Shown here one piece after another: positions 24,301-31,729 of a stretch of 38,357 nucleotides of DNA (position 1 is the stretch's first letter; each line of letters opens with the position of its first letter). A model generated the notes under the pieces. The model did no database searches. It was not told the origin of the DNA and saw only the letters and a list, made by a program, of their open reading frames with translations. This DNA is from an uncultured Bradyrhizobium sp. GTDB lineage: Bacteria > Pseudomonadota > Alphaproteobacteria > Rhizobiales > Xanthobacteraceae. A program made the translations under genes and the position numbers. The stretch covers positions 1 through 38,357 of the forward strand of contig NZ_CAKZJO010000110.1 of assembly GCF_936943645.1 (NCBI RefSeq). The letters are read 5' to 3'.

Positions 24301-27032
24301 CCGACGTGCAGCGCTCGCTGTCGCTGGCCGGCACGACCACTGCGGAATCGATCACCGCCGGCGCCCGCGACGCGCAGAGCGCGTTGATCGCGGCCTCGAC
24401 CGAGACCGCCAACCAGATCAAGGCGCTGTCCTCGGACGTGCAGCGCTCGCTGACGATGGCCGGCACCTCGACCGCCGAGACCATCATGACCGGCGCCCGC
24501 GAAGCCCAGAGCACGCTGGTGACGGCGTCCTCGGACGCGGCGAGCCAGGTCAAGTCGCTCGCGGCCGAAGTGCATCGTTCGCTCTCGCAGGTCGGCCAGT
24601 CGACCGCCGAGACGATCACCACCAGCGCTCGCGACGCCCAGAGCACCCTGCTCTCCGTCTCGGCCGAGCAGACCAGCCAGGTCCGTTCGCTCGCGGCCGA
24701 GATGCAGCGCGCGCTGGCAACCGCCGGCGGCGCCACCATCGAGGCGCTCACCAGCGGCGTGCGCGAGGCCCAGGGCTCGCTGATCTCCGCCTCGACCGAC
24801 GCGGCCAGCCAGATCAAGTCGCTGACCACGGACATCGAGCGCACGCTGACCGCGGTCGGCGCCGACACCGCCTCGACCATCCTCAACAGCGCGCGTGAGG
24901 CCCAGACTTCGCTGACCTCGACCTCGGCGGATGCCGCGAGCCAGATCCGCACGATCTCGACCGAGATCGAGCGCACGCTGAGCGCGGCCACCGCGAACGC
25001 GACCAACGACATCCAGACCAGCGCGCTCAACGCCCAGAACGCGCTGATCACCGCCTCCAACGAGGCCAGCTCGCGGGTCAAGTCGAGCTCGTCCGACGTC
25101 GAGCGCTCGGTGCTCGCCGCCAGCTCGAGCTTCGGCCAGGCCATGACCGGCAAGACCGACGAGATCGTCACCTATGTGCAGCAGCAGGCCGACCGCCTGT
25201 CGAACATGATCGACGCCAAGCGCGGCGCCCTGGTCGACGCGATCGGCTCGAAGACCAGCCAGCTCACGCTCGACATCGACCGCGTCACCTCGGACGCGCT
25301 GAAGTCGATCGAGACGCGCGGCCAGGCCTTCTCGCAGACCATGATGGGCAACGGCTCGGAAGTCGCGCGCACCATCAACGCGGCGAGCGAGATCGCCACC
25401 GGCGCGGTCGGCAAGTCGCTCAAGGACCTCGAGCAGGCCTCGCGTTCGGCGATCGACCAGTCGCGCCAGGTCTCGATCGCGGCCGTCACCGAGATGCAGG
25501 AGACCAGCAAGATCCTACGCACCGACACGGTCGCCCTGTTCGAGCGCCTGCGCGAAGGCAACATCCTCCTCCAGGAGGTGCTGACCGGTGCGCACGACAA
25601 CCTCAACTCGCTCGAGCGGGCGCTGGTGACGCGTGTCGCCGACTTCGTCTCGGCGATGAACGACGTCACCTCGCGCAACGGCGCGGCGACGCAGAACCTG
25701 GAAGACCAGCTCAACGTCTTCAACAGCAAGACCACCAAGGCGCTGCAGGATCTCGGCGAGCTGTCCACCCAGTTCGACAAGCACGGCCAGGCGCTGGTCG
25801 AGGCCGCGCAGGTCGTCGAACAGAGCAACAAGAACACCACCGCCTCGCTCGCCGAGCGCAAGCAGGCGCTGGAATCGCTGGTCACCACCATCGACCTGCG
25901 TACCGCCGATCTCGACCAGCGGCTGTCGCGCTTCACCGGACTGCTCGATGAATCGCTGGCCGCCGCCGAAGAGCGTGCCCGCGACATCGCCCGCGTCGTC
26001 GCCGAGACCGCCGGCGCAGGCTCGGCCGCGATCACGCGCCAGTTCGAGGCGGTGCGCGCGGCCTCCGAGGAGGAGCACCGCCAGACCATCGAGGCGATGC
26101 ACGACATCTACCGCCAGACCACCGACGAGGCGGATACGATGTTCAAGCAGTCGACCGAGAAGTTCACCAACCTCGTCTCCAGCATGAAGCAGATGGCCTT
26201 CGAGATGCACAACGAGCTCGAAGCCACCCGCAACGAGCTGCGCCGCGGTGTGCTCGAGATGCCGCAGGAGGCCGCCGAGAGCACGGCGCAGATGCGCAAG
26301 GTGATCGTCGACCAGATCGAGGCCCTCGCCGAGCTCAACCGCATCGTGGCCCAGCATGGCCGCGGCCTCGACGTCACCACGGCGGGCCGCGCGTCCGTCG
26401 CGGTGCACCGCCAGGAAGAGCCGGTGATGGCTGTTGCGGGCGCTCGCGCCGCCGAGACCCGCATGCGCGACACCGGCAGCGCCTCGACGCTGCCGCCGCC
26501 GGACCTCGGCATGCCCGCGCCCTCGCGCCGCACCGAAGCGCCGCCGGTCGCGCCTGTCGGCAACGACCAGGGCCGTGACGGCTGGCTGTCGGATCTGCTC
26601 AACCGCACGGATGCCAACCAGGGCGCCCCGGCCGGTCAGGCTCCCCGTGGCCGCGCCGCCCCCGCGCCGCAGCCGCAGGCCCCGCAGGCCAGCAGCAATC
26701 CGCTGGAATCGCTGTCGCTCGACATCGGCCGGCTGATGGACCGCAACCTCGCAGCCGAGATGTGGGACCGCTACCAGCGCGGCGAGAACAAGGCCTTCAC
26801 CAAGCGCCTCTACACGCCCGCCGGCCAGAAGGCCTTCGACGAGGTCGCCCGCAAGTACCGCGCCGACCGCAACTTCAAGGGCACGGTGGACCGCTATGTC
26901 GCCGAGTTCGAGCGCCTGCTCGACGAAGTCGCCCGCGACGGCCGCGGCCCGCAGGAGCTGCGCGGCCACCTGACCTCCGAGACGGGGCTGGTGTACACGC
27001 TGCTGGCGCATGCGGCGGGACGGCTGGGGTAA
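21321..27032 (+). CDS. Giant apolipoprotein-like coiled-coil membrane protein, probable GROWTH POLE RING (GPR) homologue
   Basis: A 1903-residue protein. Residues 1-100 are polar and Pro/Ala-rich. Two transmembrane segments lie at about 108-131 and 143-168. Residues 170-1690 are almost continuous amphipathic helix, without cysteine and nearly without proline. They include six 22-residue repeats (644-775) and eight 44-residue repeats (882-1233). A Pro-rich linker (about 1690-1790) leads to a compact C-terminal domain (1793-1903: LDIGRLMDRNLAAEMWDRYQ, FTKRLYTPAGQKAFDEV, YVAEFERLLDEV, TSETGLVYTLLAHAAGRL). Size, N-terminal membrane segments and apolipoprotein-like repeats match what I recall of Agrobacterium GPR (about 2100 residues), which forms a ring at the growing pole and is needed for polar growth. 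A strong terminator follows. Homology by alignment was not tested. Long antisense ORFs here are codon-bias shadows. Confidence 0.75.
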   Translation: MANTPKKVKDPTEVALSAIQEALNISDTAADTSRNAAMRNETAPPVAPPAPPAFDEPSFEPRPAANERANVFDPIEEPRSQRRAANDDRETIGQLLQALQKGRPARSVYTFATIFAGVWLAACAALTVGFLPSIQAAMGQSGGVLVIAGLIAMFFAPIMLFYFLASLVWRGQEMRMIAQAMAQVAIRFSEPEGSASDSMVTVGQAIRREVAAMGDGIERAIARAGELETLVANEVAALERAYSDNEVRIRALLQDIAHQRDNLVGQAEQVRSAISGVQIDLRHDIALISDAIASRVDEVAKSITGALEERGAHITSALSNAGDNMILALGERGGDLLDRLEEASNETTRAVLDASERLTTSLNFKTGHVHDEFVDLADRVHEMLNERIDRITGEFEQRSAAIVDGISERTEQVHDSLKNSSDSLLLELELRSNDISAKIDDAGNRLAGQIMTSGDKASEALDATVNTLVAKVVSQTETAHDSLSLQMSAFDELVRNQGTELVEKFARDSGTLGALITRHISEFDRTVKTFGGEIVERMGQRTQDIHESLKTYVENFDTRFSSNGGEITAILDQRLLQFETTIGERVTNFDASLNGKIAGLDGTIEGHIKTFDEQLVGRVAALEQSFDTRAKSMTETIDGRIDTLATSLTDGAAQAIQSIDSRLTHLTTSLTGGASQAIETIDARLNHLTSTLTDGASQTIQSIDTRLTHLTTTLTGNATQALESIDSRLTYLTTAVTNGASQAVQSIDTRLTLLTSTLTDGTAQAIDAVDRRITGVTEIIDGRSTHLTDTVTARFQEIHQAIETKVGSVASDIDVRVAQFEDLLGSRVEAVAGRIESSGRQASEDMMSRAEMISTAIRSHVEDAERSLTNLVVNTSETIQTGARTAQQSLMTVSSDVNAQLKMTSAEVERALTAVGTGSANSILSSAREAQSTLVAASGDASNQIKGLAADVERTLSAAGSATAASILAGAREVQTTLVTASSDAANHVKTLTADVQRSLSLAGTTTAESITAGARDAQSALIAASTETANQIKALSSDVQRSLTMAGTSTAETIMTGAREAQSTLVTASSDAASQVKSLAAEVHRSLSQVGQSTAETITTSARDAQSTLLSVSAEQTSQVRSLAAEMQRALATAGGATIEALTSGVREAQGSLISASTDAASQIKSLTTDIERTLTAVGADTASTILNSAREAQTSLTSTSADAASQIRTISTEIERTLSAATANATNDIQTSALNAQNALITASNEASSRVKSSSSDVERSVLAASSSFGQAMTGKTDEIVTYVQQQADRLSNMIDAKRGALVDAIGSKTSQLTLDIDRVTSDALKSIETRGQAFSQTMMGNGSEVARTINAASEIATGAVGKSLKDLEQASRSAIDQSRQVSIAAVTEMQETSKILRTDTVALFERLREGNILLQEVLTGAHDNLNSLERALVTRVADFVSAMNDVTSRNGAATQNLEDQLNVFNSKTTKALQDLGELSTQFDKHGQALVEAAQVVEQSNKNTTASLAERKQALESLVTTIDLRTADLDQRLSRFTGLLDESLAAAEERARDIARVVAETAGAGSAAITRQFEAVRAASEEEHRQTIEAMHDIYRQTTDEADTMFKQSTEKFTNLVSSMKQMAFEMHNELEATRNELRRGVLEMPQEAAESTAQMRKVIVDQIEALAELNRIVAQHGRGLDVTTAGRASVAVHRQEEPVMAVAGARAAETRMRDTGSASTLPPPDLGMPAPSRRTEAPPVAPVGNDQGRDGWLSDLLNRTDANQGAPAGQAPRGRAAPAPQPQAPQASSNPLESLSLDIGRLMDRNLAAEMWDRYQRGENKAFTKRLYTPAGQKAFDEVARKYRADRNFKGTVDRYVAEFERLLDEVARDGRGPQELRGHLTSETGLVYTLLAHAAGRLG
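23250..23645 (+). repeat. Six tandem 66-bp (22-residue) coding repeats
   Basis: Residues 644-775 of the GPR-like protein consist of six consecutive 22-residue units without gaps, of the form LTxxLTxGxxQAIxSIDxRLTH. A seventh, degenerate unit starts at 776. Twenty-two residues is the classical apolipoprotein amphipathic-helix period. Codons differ between copies, so the repeats are old and maintained at protein level. Confidence 0.9.
23964..25019 (+). repeat. Eight tandem 132-bp (44-residue) coding repeats
   Basis: Residues 882-1233 are eight consecutive units of exactly 44 residues, each of the form (G/S)AREAQSxLxxAS, then (D)AxxQIKxLxxDVERxL, then AGxxTAxxI. A partial ninth starts at Ser1234. 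Forty-four is four elevens or two twenty-twos, so the array continues the apolipoprotein-like periodicity of the first array. Confidence 0.9.
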
Positions 27033-27060
27033 GCGGCGGATAGCAACGAGAAACGGATCA

Positions 27061-27092
27061 AAACGGAGGCCTCATGGCCTCCGTTTTTGTTT
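27061..27092 (+). terminator. Rho-independent terminator after the GPR-like gene
   Basis: A perfect 11 bp stem: AAACGGAGGCC (27061-27071) and GGCCTCCGTTT (27076-27086) around the loop TCAT, followed by TTGTTT. It lies 28 bp after the stop codon and should end the long transcript. Confidence 0.9.
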
Positions 27093-27120
27093 AGAGCAAC
27101 ACGTTTAGCAGATATTGACG

Positions 27121-27615
27121 ATGGTCTTCATTCTCTCGGACGACGGCCGCGACGAGAAATTCCCTGCCGTTAAACTCGCGTTCGAGCGCTACGAAGCTTA
27201 TCTTTCGAAAAACAAGCTGGCCTTTCCGCCGCGGGCTTACGAGCTCGCAACGTCCGACTGGTTCTACAACCCGCGAGACCACCGCTGCCCACACGATGCT
27301 TGGCTCGAGTCGCTGCAAATATTGGAGAAACCAAACGCCAAGCCCCGCCAGCGATCCTGCTCAATCGCGCTTCGTTTGCTAGGCGCATTCCATGATGGGT
27401 ACATCGAAATTACGTACCCGACGGTGTACGCTTACTCGCTCCAGGAGCTTTCGCCAGATCCGCCATCGCACGGTGATTGGCGCTACGACGAGTTTCGTAT
27501 CTCGGATCGTGGTCACTTGATTCACGAGATTGAGTGGACTTACGGCGCCCAGTGCAAAGCATTTCTATGGGTCATTGAAGCCGACGATATCGATTTCCGC
27601 TGGATACCAAAGTAG
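27121..27615 (+). CDS. Orphan protein of unknown function with atypical composition
   Basis: A 164-residue protein, MVFILSDDGRDEKFPAVKLAF through DDIDFRWIPK. It is rich in aromatic and charged residues (WFYNPRDHRCPHDAW, YIEITYPTVYAYSLQ) and has no signal peptide, membrane segment or domain that I recognise. Its base composition is visibly less GC-rich than its neighbours and its codon use is less biased, as in recently acquired genes. It stands between the GPR terminator and a family D intergenic repeat. ATG at 27121 is preferred over TTG at 27115, and no good ribosome binding site is visible. It may be a small immunity-like or accessory protein, but that is speculation. Confidence 0.55.
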   Translation: MVFILSDDGRDEKFPAVKLAFERYEAYLSKNKLAFPPRAYELATSDWFYNPRDHRCPHDAWLESLQILEKPNAKPRQRSCSIALRLLGAFHDGYIEITYPTVYAYSLQELSPDPPSHGDWRYDEFRISDRGHLIHEIEWTYGAQCKAFLWVIEADDIDFRWIPK

Positions 27616-27664
27616 CGATCGTAGCGGGACAGTCCCCGGAGCGGGACACGCTCTCTCTGCACCG

Positions 27665-27747
27665 TCAATGCGAGGAGCCCTTGCGACGAAGCAATCCAGA
27701 CTGCGTCCGCGGAGACAGTCTGGATTGCTTCGCTACGCTCGCAATGA
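27665..27747. repeat. Palindromic intergenic repeat, family D
   Basis: CGAAGCAATCCAGACTG (27687-27703) and CAGTCTGGATTGCTTCG (27716-27732) are perfect 17 bp arms. TCAATGCGAG outside pairs imperfectly with CTCGCAATGA. I recall this pattern as a very common intergenic repeat of Bradyrhizobium. It fills the convergent gap between the orphan gene and mlaD and may serve as a bidirectional 3' end. Confidence 0.85.
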
Positions 27748-27781
27748 CGGGTTGAGAGAGACGCGAACTTAGTCGCGCTGC

Positions 27782-28651
27782 CTACCGCCTCGGCGCCGCC
27801 GCCGGCTTCGGCGGCTCGGGCGGTGGCGGTGGCGGCGTGCTGCTGTTGCTGGCGCCGAACAGCACGCGGGTCGGATTGCGGTCGAAATTGTTCACGGCGC
27901 GGCTGATGTCGCCGAGCGTGCGGCGGCCGTCGGCCATCAGCGCACCGGAGCGCTTGTCGAAATCGTCGGCGAGCTCGCGGATCGACTTGACCGCCTGGAA
28001 CAGCTCGCCGCCGTCCTTGCCGCCGGCGAGCGTGTTGAGGCCGAGCATGAGATTGTCGGCCTTGAGCACGACGCCGTCGACCTTGGCCATCACGCCGTCG
28101 ATCTTCTCGGAATTGCGCGCGAGCGAGTTGGTGAAGGTCTCCAGGTTCTTCAGCGAGTTCTTCACCGATTCCTGGTTGTCGGCCACGATCTTGTTGATGT
28201 TTTGCAGCGTGCCGCGGATCGCCTCGGTGACGTCCTGCAGCTTGTTGGGGTCGGCGGTCAGCGTCGGGATGCCGTCCTGGTCGAGCGGTGGCGATGGCGC
28301 GGCTTCGTCGGCGCCCTTGAGCGAGATCGCCGCGACGCCGGTGAGGCCCTGGAATTCGAGGCCGACCAGCGTGTCCTTGCGGATCGGGGCGTTGTTCTCG
28401 ATCATCGCGAGTGCGACAACCCGCCGCGGGTTGTCGAGCTTCACCGAGACGACTTCACCCACCCGGATACCGTTGAAGTTGACGCTGCCGCCATTGCGCA
28501 GGCCCGCCGCCGGGCCCTCGAACACGACGCGCAGCGGGCTGCGCTGCTTGGTGGTGTGCAGCGACTGGAACCACAGCACGAAGCCGATCGCCGCCGCGAT
28601 CACCGCCAGCGTGAACGATCCGATCAAAACGTAGTTCGCCCGCGTTTCCAT
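27782..28651 (-). CDS. mlaD: MlaD-type MCE-domain protein, lipid transport substrate-binding component
   Basis: A 289-residue protein: N-terminal transmembrane anchor (YVLIGSFTLAVIAAAIGFVLWF, residues 7-28), one MCE domain (about 38-115: SPLRVVFEGPAAGLRNGGSVNFNGIRVGEVVSV, VGLEFQGLTGVAAISLKG), then a long helical region (about 135-250). A Pro-rich tail (PPPPPPEPPKPAAAPRR) ends the protein. MCE proteins form hexameric rings that carry phospholipids across the periplasm, working with MlaE and MlaF in the inner membrane. It is last in the mlaE-mlaF-mlaD unit, 29 bp after mlaF. The auxiliary lipoprotein often found downstream of such operons is not present; an unrelated orphan gene lies there on the other strand. 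Confidence 0.88.
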   Translation of the reverse strand: METRANYVLIGSFTLAVIAAAIGFVLWFQSLHTTKQRSPLRVVFEGPAAGLRNGGSVNFNGIRVGEVVSVKLDNPRRVVALAMIENNAPIRKDTLVGLEFQGLTGVAAISLKGADEAAPSPPLDQDGIPTLTADPNKLQDVTEAIRGTLQNINKIVADNQESVKNSLKNLETFTNSLARNSEKIDGVMAKVDGVVLKADNLMLGLNTLAGGKDGGELFQAVKSIRELADDFDKRSGALMADGRRTLGDISRAVNNFDRNPTRVLFGASNSSTPPPPPPEPPKPAAAPRR

Positions 28652-28680
28652 CAGGTGCTCCGGCTACTCATCCCAGCTAC

Positions 28681-29463
28681 TCAAGTCATGACCGCGCGGG
28701 CGCGCTTGCCATGGAAATACTGCCTCAGCCAGGGATGCTGCGAGGCCTGCATGTCGGCGATCGACCCTGCCGCAATGATCTTACCGTTCCCTAAAACGGC
28801 GATGCGGTCACATGCTGTGTAAAGGCTGTCGAGGTCGTGGGTTACCATGAAAACCGTCAGCCCCAAAGTGCGCTGAAGCGTCCTGACCAGGTCGTCGAAG
28901 TCGCCGGCGCCGATCGGATCGAGGCCCGAGGTCGGCTCGTCCAGGAACACGAGATCCGGATCGAGCGAGAGCGCGCGGGCGAGCGCGACGCGCTTGATCA
29001 TGCCGCCCGAGAGCTCGGAGGGAAAGCGTTCGGCGACTTCAGGCTTGAGGCCGACCATGGTGAGCTTGGCCATGGTGATCTCGTCCATCAGCCGCTGCGA
29101 CACGCGAAGATATTCGCGCATCGGAAACTGGATGTTCTGCCTGACGGTCAGCGAGGAGAACAGCGCGCCCTGCTGAAACAAGACGCCCCAGCGCCGCTCG
29201 ACATTGCGGCGCTGCGAGGTGTTGGAGGCATCGAGGTCGACGCCGAACACCTCGATGGAGCCTGCAATCTTCGGCACGAGGCCGATGATGGTGCGTGTCA
29301 GCACCGATTTGCCCGCGCCGGAGGGGCCGACGAAGCCCAGGATCTCGCCGCGCTTGACGTCAAGGTTGAGGCCGTCGAGCACCCGTGTCGCGCCGAACTG
29401 CACCGTGATGTCGCGGACGCGGATGATGGGATCTGAGGTTTCGCGTTGAGCTTCTCCTGCCAT
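28681..29463 (-). CDS. mlaF: MlaF-type ABC transporter ATP-binding protein
   Basis: A 260-residue ABC ATPase: Walker A GPSGAGKS (46-53), Q loop in VLFQQGALFSSLTV, signature LSGGMIKRVALARAL, Walker B DLVFLDEPTSGLDPI, H loop in VTHDLDS. LSGGM and FQQGALFSSLTV are typical of the MlaF/Ttg2A subgroup that powers phospholipid transport. It starts two bases after the mlaE stop, so they are translationally coupled. The 495-residue ORF in this frame extends into mlaE in a wrong frame; the start at 29463 (MAGEAQRETSDPIIRVRDIT) is the proper one. Confidence 0.9.
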   Translation of the reverse strand: MAGEAQRETSDPIIRVRDITVQFGATRVLDGLNLDVKRGEILGFVGPSGAGKSVLTRTIIGLVPKIAGSIEVFGVDLDASNTSQRRNVERRWGVLFQQGALFSSLTVRQNIQFPMREYLRVSQRLMDEITMAKLTMVGLKPEVAERFPSELSGGMIKRVALARALSLDPDLVFLDEPTSGLDPIGAGDFDDLVRTLQRTLGLTVFMVTHDLDSLYTACDRIAVLGNGKIIAAGSIADMQASQHPWLRQYFHGKRARAVMT

Positions 29464-29465
29464 CG

Positions 29466-30614
29466 TCACATCCCGATCGAGGCGAAGAAGATGGCGAACA
29501 CGCCGTCCATCACGATGACGAAGAAGATACCCTTCACCACGGATGCCGTGGTGTGCTGTCCCAGCGATTCCGCGCTGCCCTGCACGGCCAAGCCTTCGAC
29601 GCAGGCGACGATGCCGATCACGGCGGCCATGACCGGGGCTTTCACGATGCCGACGATGAAATGGTCGATCGAGATGGCATCGCGCAAGCGCAGCAGGAAG
29701 GCCTCGGGCTCGACCCCGCCATAGAGCCAGGCGACAAGCCCGCCGCCATAGAGCGCGGCCATCGCGCCGAGAAAGGCCAAGATCGGCAGCGCCAGCACAA
29801 GGGCCATCATGCGCGGCAACACAAGGACCTCGATCGGATCGAACCCCATGGTGCGCAGCGCGTCGATCTCCTCGCGCATCTTCATCGAGCCGAGCTCGGC
29901 GGTGTAGGCGCTGCCCGAACGTCCGGCGACCATGATCGCGACCAGCAGCACGCCGATCTCGCGCAGCACCAGCACGCCCAGCATGTCGACCACGAAGATG
30001 TCGGCACCGAAGCGGCGGAAATGGAAGATGCCTTGCTGGGCGATGATGCAGCCGATCAGGAAGGTGATCAGCACGATGATCGGCACCGCCCGCCAGCAGA
30101 CCTGCTCCATGTGATGCACGGTCGAGGTCAGGCGGAACGAGCGCGGATGGATCAGGACGCGAAACCATGCCGCGAGCACGGCGCCGAGCATGTCGACGAG
30201 GCCCGCGATCGTCCCGCCGACGCCGGCCACGGCCCGGCCGATCTGCTCCAGCATGCCGGTGATGGTGATCGGGCTGGAGTCGACCACGGCCGTCGCCCGG
30301 ACCCGCCGGACCTCGTCCACGAGGCTGGAATAATTCGCTGACAGCCCCGCGATCTGGGCCTCGACGGGCCCTTTGGTCAGGCTGCGGCGCAGCCGCTCGA
30401 TCAGCCAGGCGCCGAACGTATCGAGCTTGGCGACCTCGGAAACGTCGATGAAGATACTTTGGGGCGTGCCTGCGAGCTTCTCGGCGTCGGCAACCATCCG
30501 CTCCAGGACCGGCGCGAAGCTCGCGGTCCAGGTCCCGGTGGCGCAGAGTGCCAGCGCGTTGCCTTTGGCAATCCGTTCCAGCTTCGGATCGCTATTCAAG
30601 ATGTCCGCTCCCAT
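29466..30614 (-). CDS. mlaE: MlaE-type ABC permease with N-terminal STAS domain
   Basis: A 382-residue protein. Residues 1-110 form a STAS-like domain (LALCATGTWTASFAPVLERM, QSIFIDVSEVAKLDTFGAWLIERL), the counterpart of separate MlaB in E. coli. The rest is the MlaE permease with about five or six membrane segments and the family motif VLVLREIGVLLVAIMVAGRSGSAYTAELGSMKMREEIDALRTMG. It forms the membrane channel of the phospholipid transporter with MlaF and MlaD. The fusion of STAS and MlaE explains the absence of mlaB. It is first in the operon and divergent from the epimerase gene across 119 bp. Confidence 0.9.
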   Translation of the reverse strand: MGADILNSDPKLERIAKGNALALCATGTWTASFAPVLERMVADAEKLAGTPQSIFIDVSEVAKLDTFGAWLIERLRRSLTKGPVEAQIAGLSANYSSLVDEVRRVRATAVVDSSPITITGMLEQIGRAVAGVGGTIAGLVDMLGAVLAAWFRVLIHPRSFRLTSTVHHMEQVCWRAVPIIVLITFLIGCIIAQQGIFHFRRFGADIFVVDMLGVLVLREIGVLLVAIMVAGRSGSAYTAELGSMKMREEIDALRTMGFDPIEVLVLPRMMALVLALPILAFLGAMAALYGGGLVAWLYGGVEPEAFLLRLRDAISIDHFIVGIVKAPVMAAVIGIVACVEGLAVQGSAESLGQHTTASVVKGIFFVIVMDGVFAIFFASIGM

Positions 30615-30733
30615 GCCGGGGCGGAGAAAATCAGATGGTTGCGCACGCGCCCTTACCCAGAGAAGGTATCCCCAAGTGGTTAATGTTAGTTGCTAGAGGT
30701 AACTAGCAGGTTCAGATTTCGCCAGAGTTCAAA

Positions 30734-31729
30734 ATGACTTCCATGAAATTTGCTGCCCTGGCGGCGCGAATCGAGCGCTTCCCGATCGCAGGCAGCTTTA
30801 CCATCAGCCGGGGGGCCAAAACCGAGGCCGTGACTGTCGTGGCCGAGGTCAGCCGGGACGGGCTGACCGGCCGCGGCGAGTGCGTGCCCTATCCCCGCTA
30901 TGGCGAGACGCCCGAGGCCACGCTCGGCGCTATTGAGGCGATGCAGCAGGCCGTCGCGGACGGGCTCACGCGGCAGGCCCTCCAGGCCGCCATGACGCCC
31001 GGTGCGGCCCGCAACGCCCTGGATTGCGCCCTGATCGACCTGGAGGCCAAGACGGCGGGACAGCGGGCCTGGAACCTGCTCGGCCGCCCGCTGCCGGGCG
31101 AGCGCACCACCGCCTACACGATCTCGTTAGGGACCCCCGAAGCCATGGCGGCGGCGACCGCCAAGGCGGCGCACCGGCCGCTGCTCAAGATCAAGCTCGG
31201 CGGCGACGGCGACGGGATGCGGATCGCCGCGGTGCGCAAGGCCGCGCCCGAATCCGAGCTGATCGTCGATGCCAACGAGGCCTGGACCGAGGCCAATCTG
31301 GAAGCCAACCTCGCCGCCTGCGACGCTGTCGGCGTCACGCTGGTGGAGCAGCCGCTGCCATCAGGCAAGGACGAGGCGTTGGCAAGAATCAAGCGGCCGG
31401 TCGCGGTCTGCGCTGACGAGAGCGTCCACACGCGCAGCTCCCTCGCCGCGTTGCGCGACCGCTATGACGCCGTGAACATCAAGCTCGACAAGACCGGCGG
31501 CCTCACCGAGGCGCTGGCCATGGCCGATGCCGCGCAGGCGCTCGGCTTCGAGATCATGATCGGCTGCATGGTCGCGACCTCGCTGTCGATGGCGCCTGCA
31601 ATGCTGGTGACGCCGCAGGCGCGCTTCGTCGATCTCGACGGCCCCCTGCTGCTCGCGCGCGACCGCGATCACGGCCTGCGCTATGACGACAGCCTGGTCT
31701 ATCCGCCCGACGCCTCGCTGTGGGGCTGA
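30734..31729 (+). CDS. L-Ala-D/L-Glu (dipeptide) epimerase, enolase superfamily
   Basis: A 331-residue enolase-superfamily protein of the muconate-lactonising subgroup. The catalytic pattern agrees with my recall of E. coli AEE with a constant offset of three: Lys152-x-Lys154 (LKIKLG), metal ligands Asp179 (DANEAW), Glu205 (EQP) and Asp228 (ADES), and Lys250 (NIKLDKTGG). The N-terminal capping domain has FTISRGAKTEAVTVVAEV. The enzyme epimerises L-Ala-D-Glu from murein peptides to L-Ala-L-Glu, allowing recycling of cell-wall peptides. It is a separate use of the enolase fold from GudD in this window. It ends overlapping by 31 bp with the convergent MFS gene. Specificity for another dipeptide is possible. 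Confidence 0.85.
   Translation: MTSMKFAALAARIERFPIAGSFTISRGAKTEAVTVVAEVSRDGLTGRGECVPYPRYGETPEATLGAIEAMQQAVADGLTRQALQAAMTPGAARNALDCALIDLEAKTAGQRAWNLLGRPLPGERTTAYTISLGTPEAMAAATAKAAHRPLLKIKLGGDGDGMRIAAVRKAAPESELIVDANEAWTEANLEANLAACDAVGVTLVEQPLPSGKDEALARIKRPVAVCADESVHTRSSLAALRDRYDAVNIKLDKTGGLTEALAMADAAQALGFEIMIGCMVATSLSMAPAMLVTPQARFVDLDGPLLLARDRDHGLRYDDSLVYPPDASLWG

Noticed and set aside
23250..25019. Tandem repeats considered as a CRISPR or mobile repeat array
   Set aside because: The repeats are in frame, diverged at the third codon position and contiguous without spacers. They are protein repeats.
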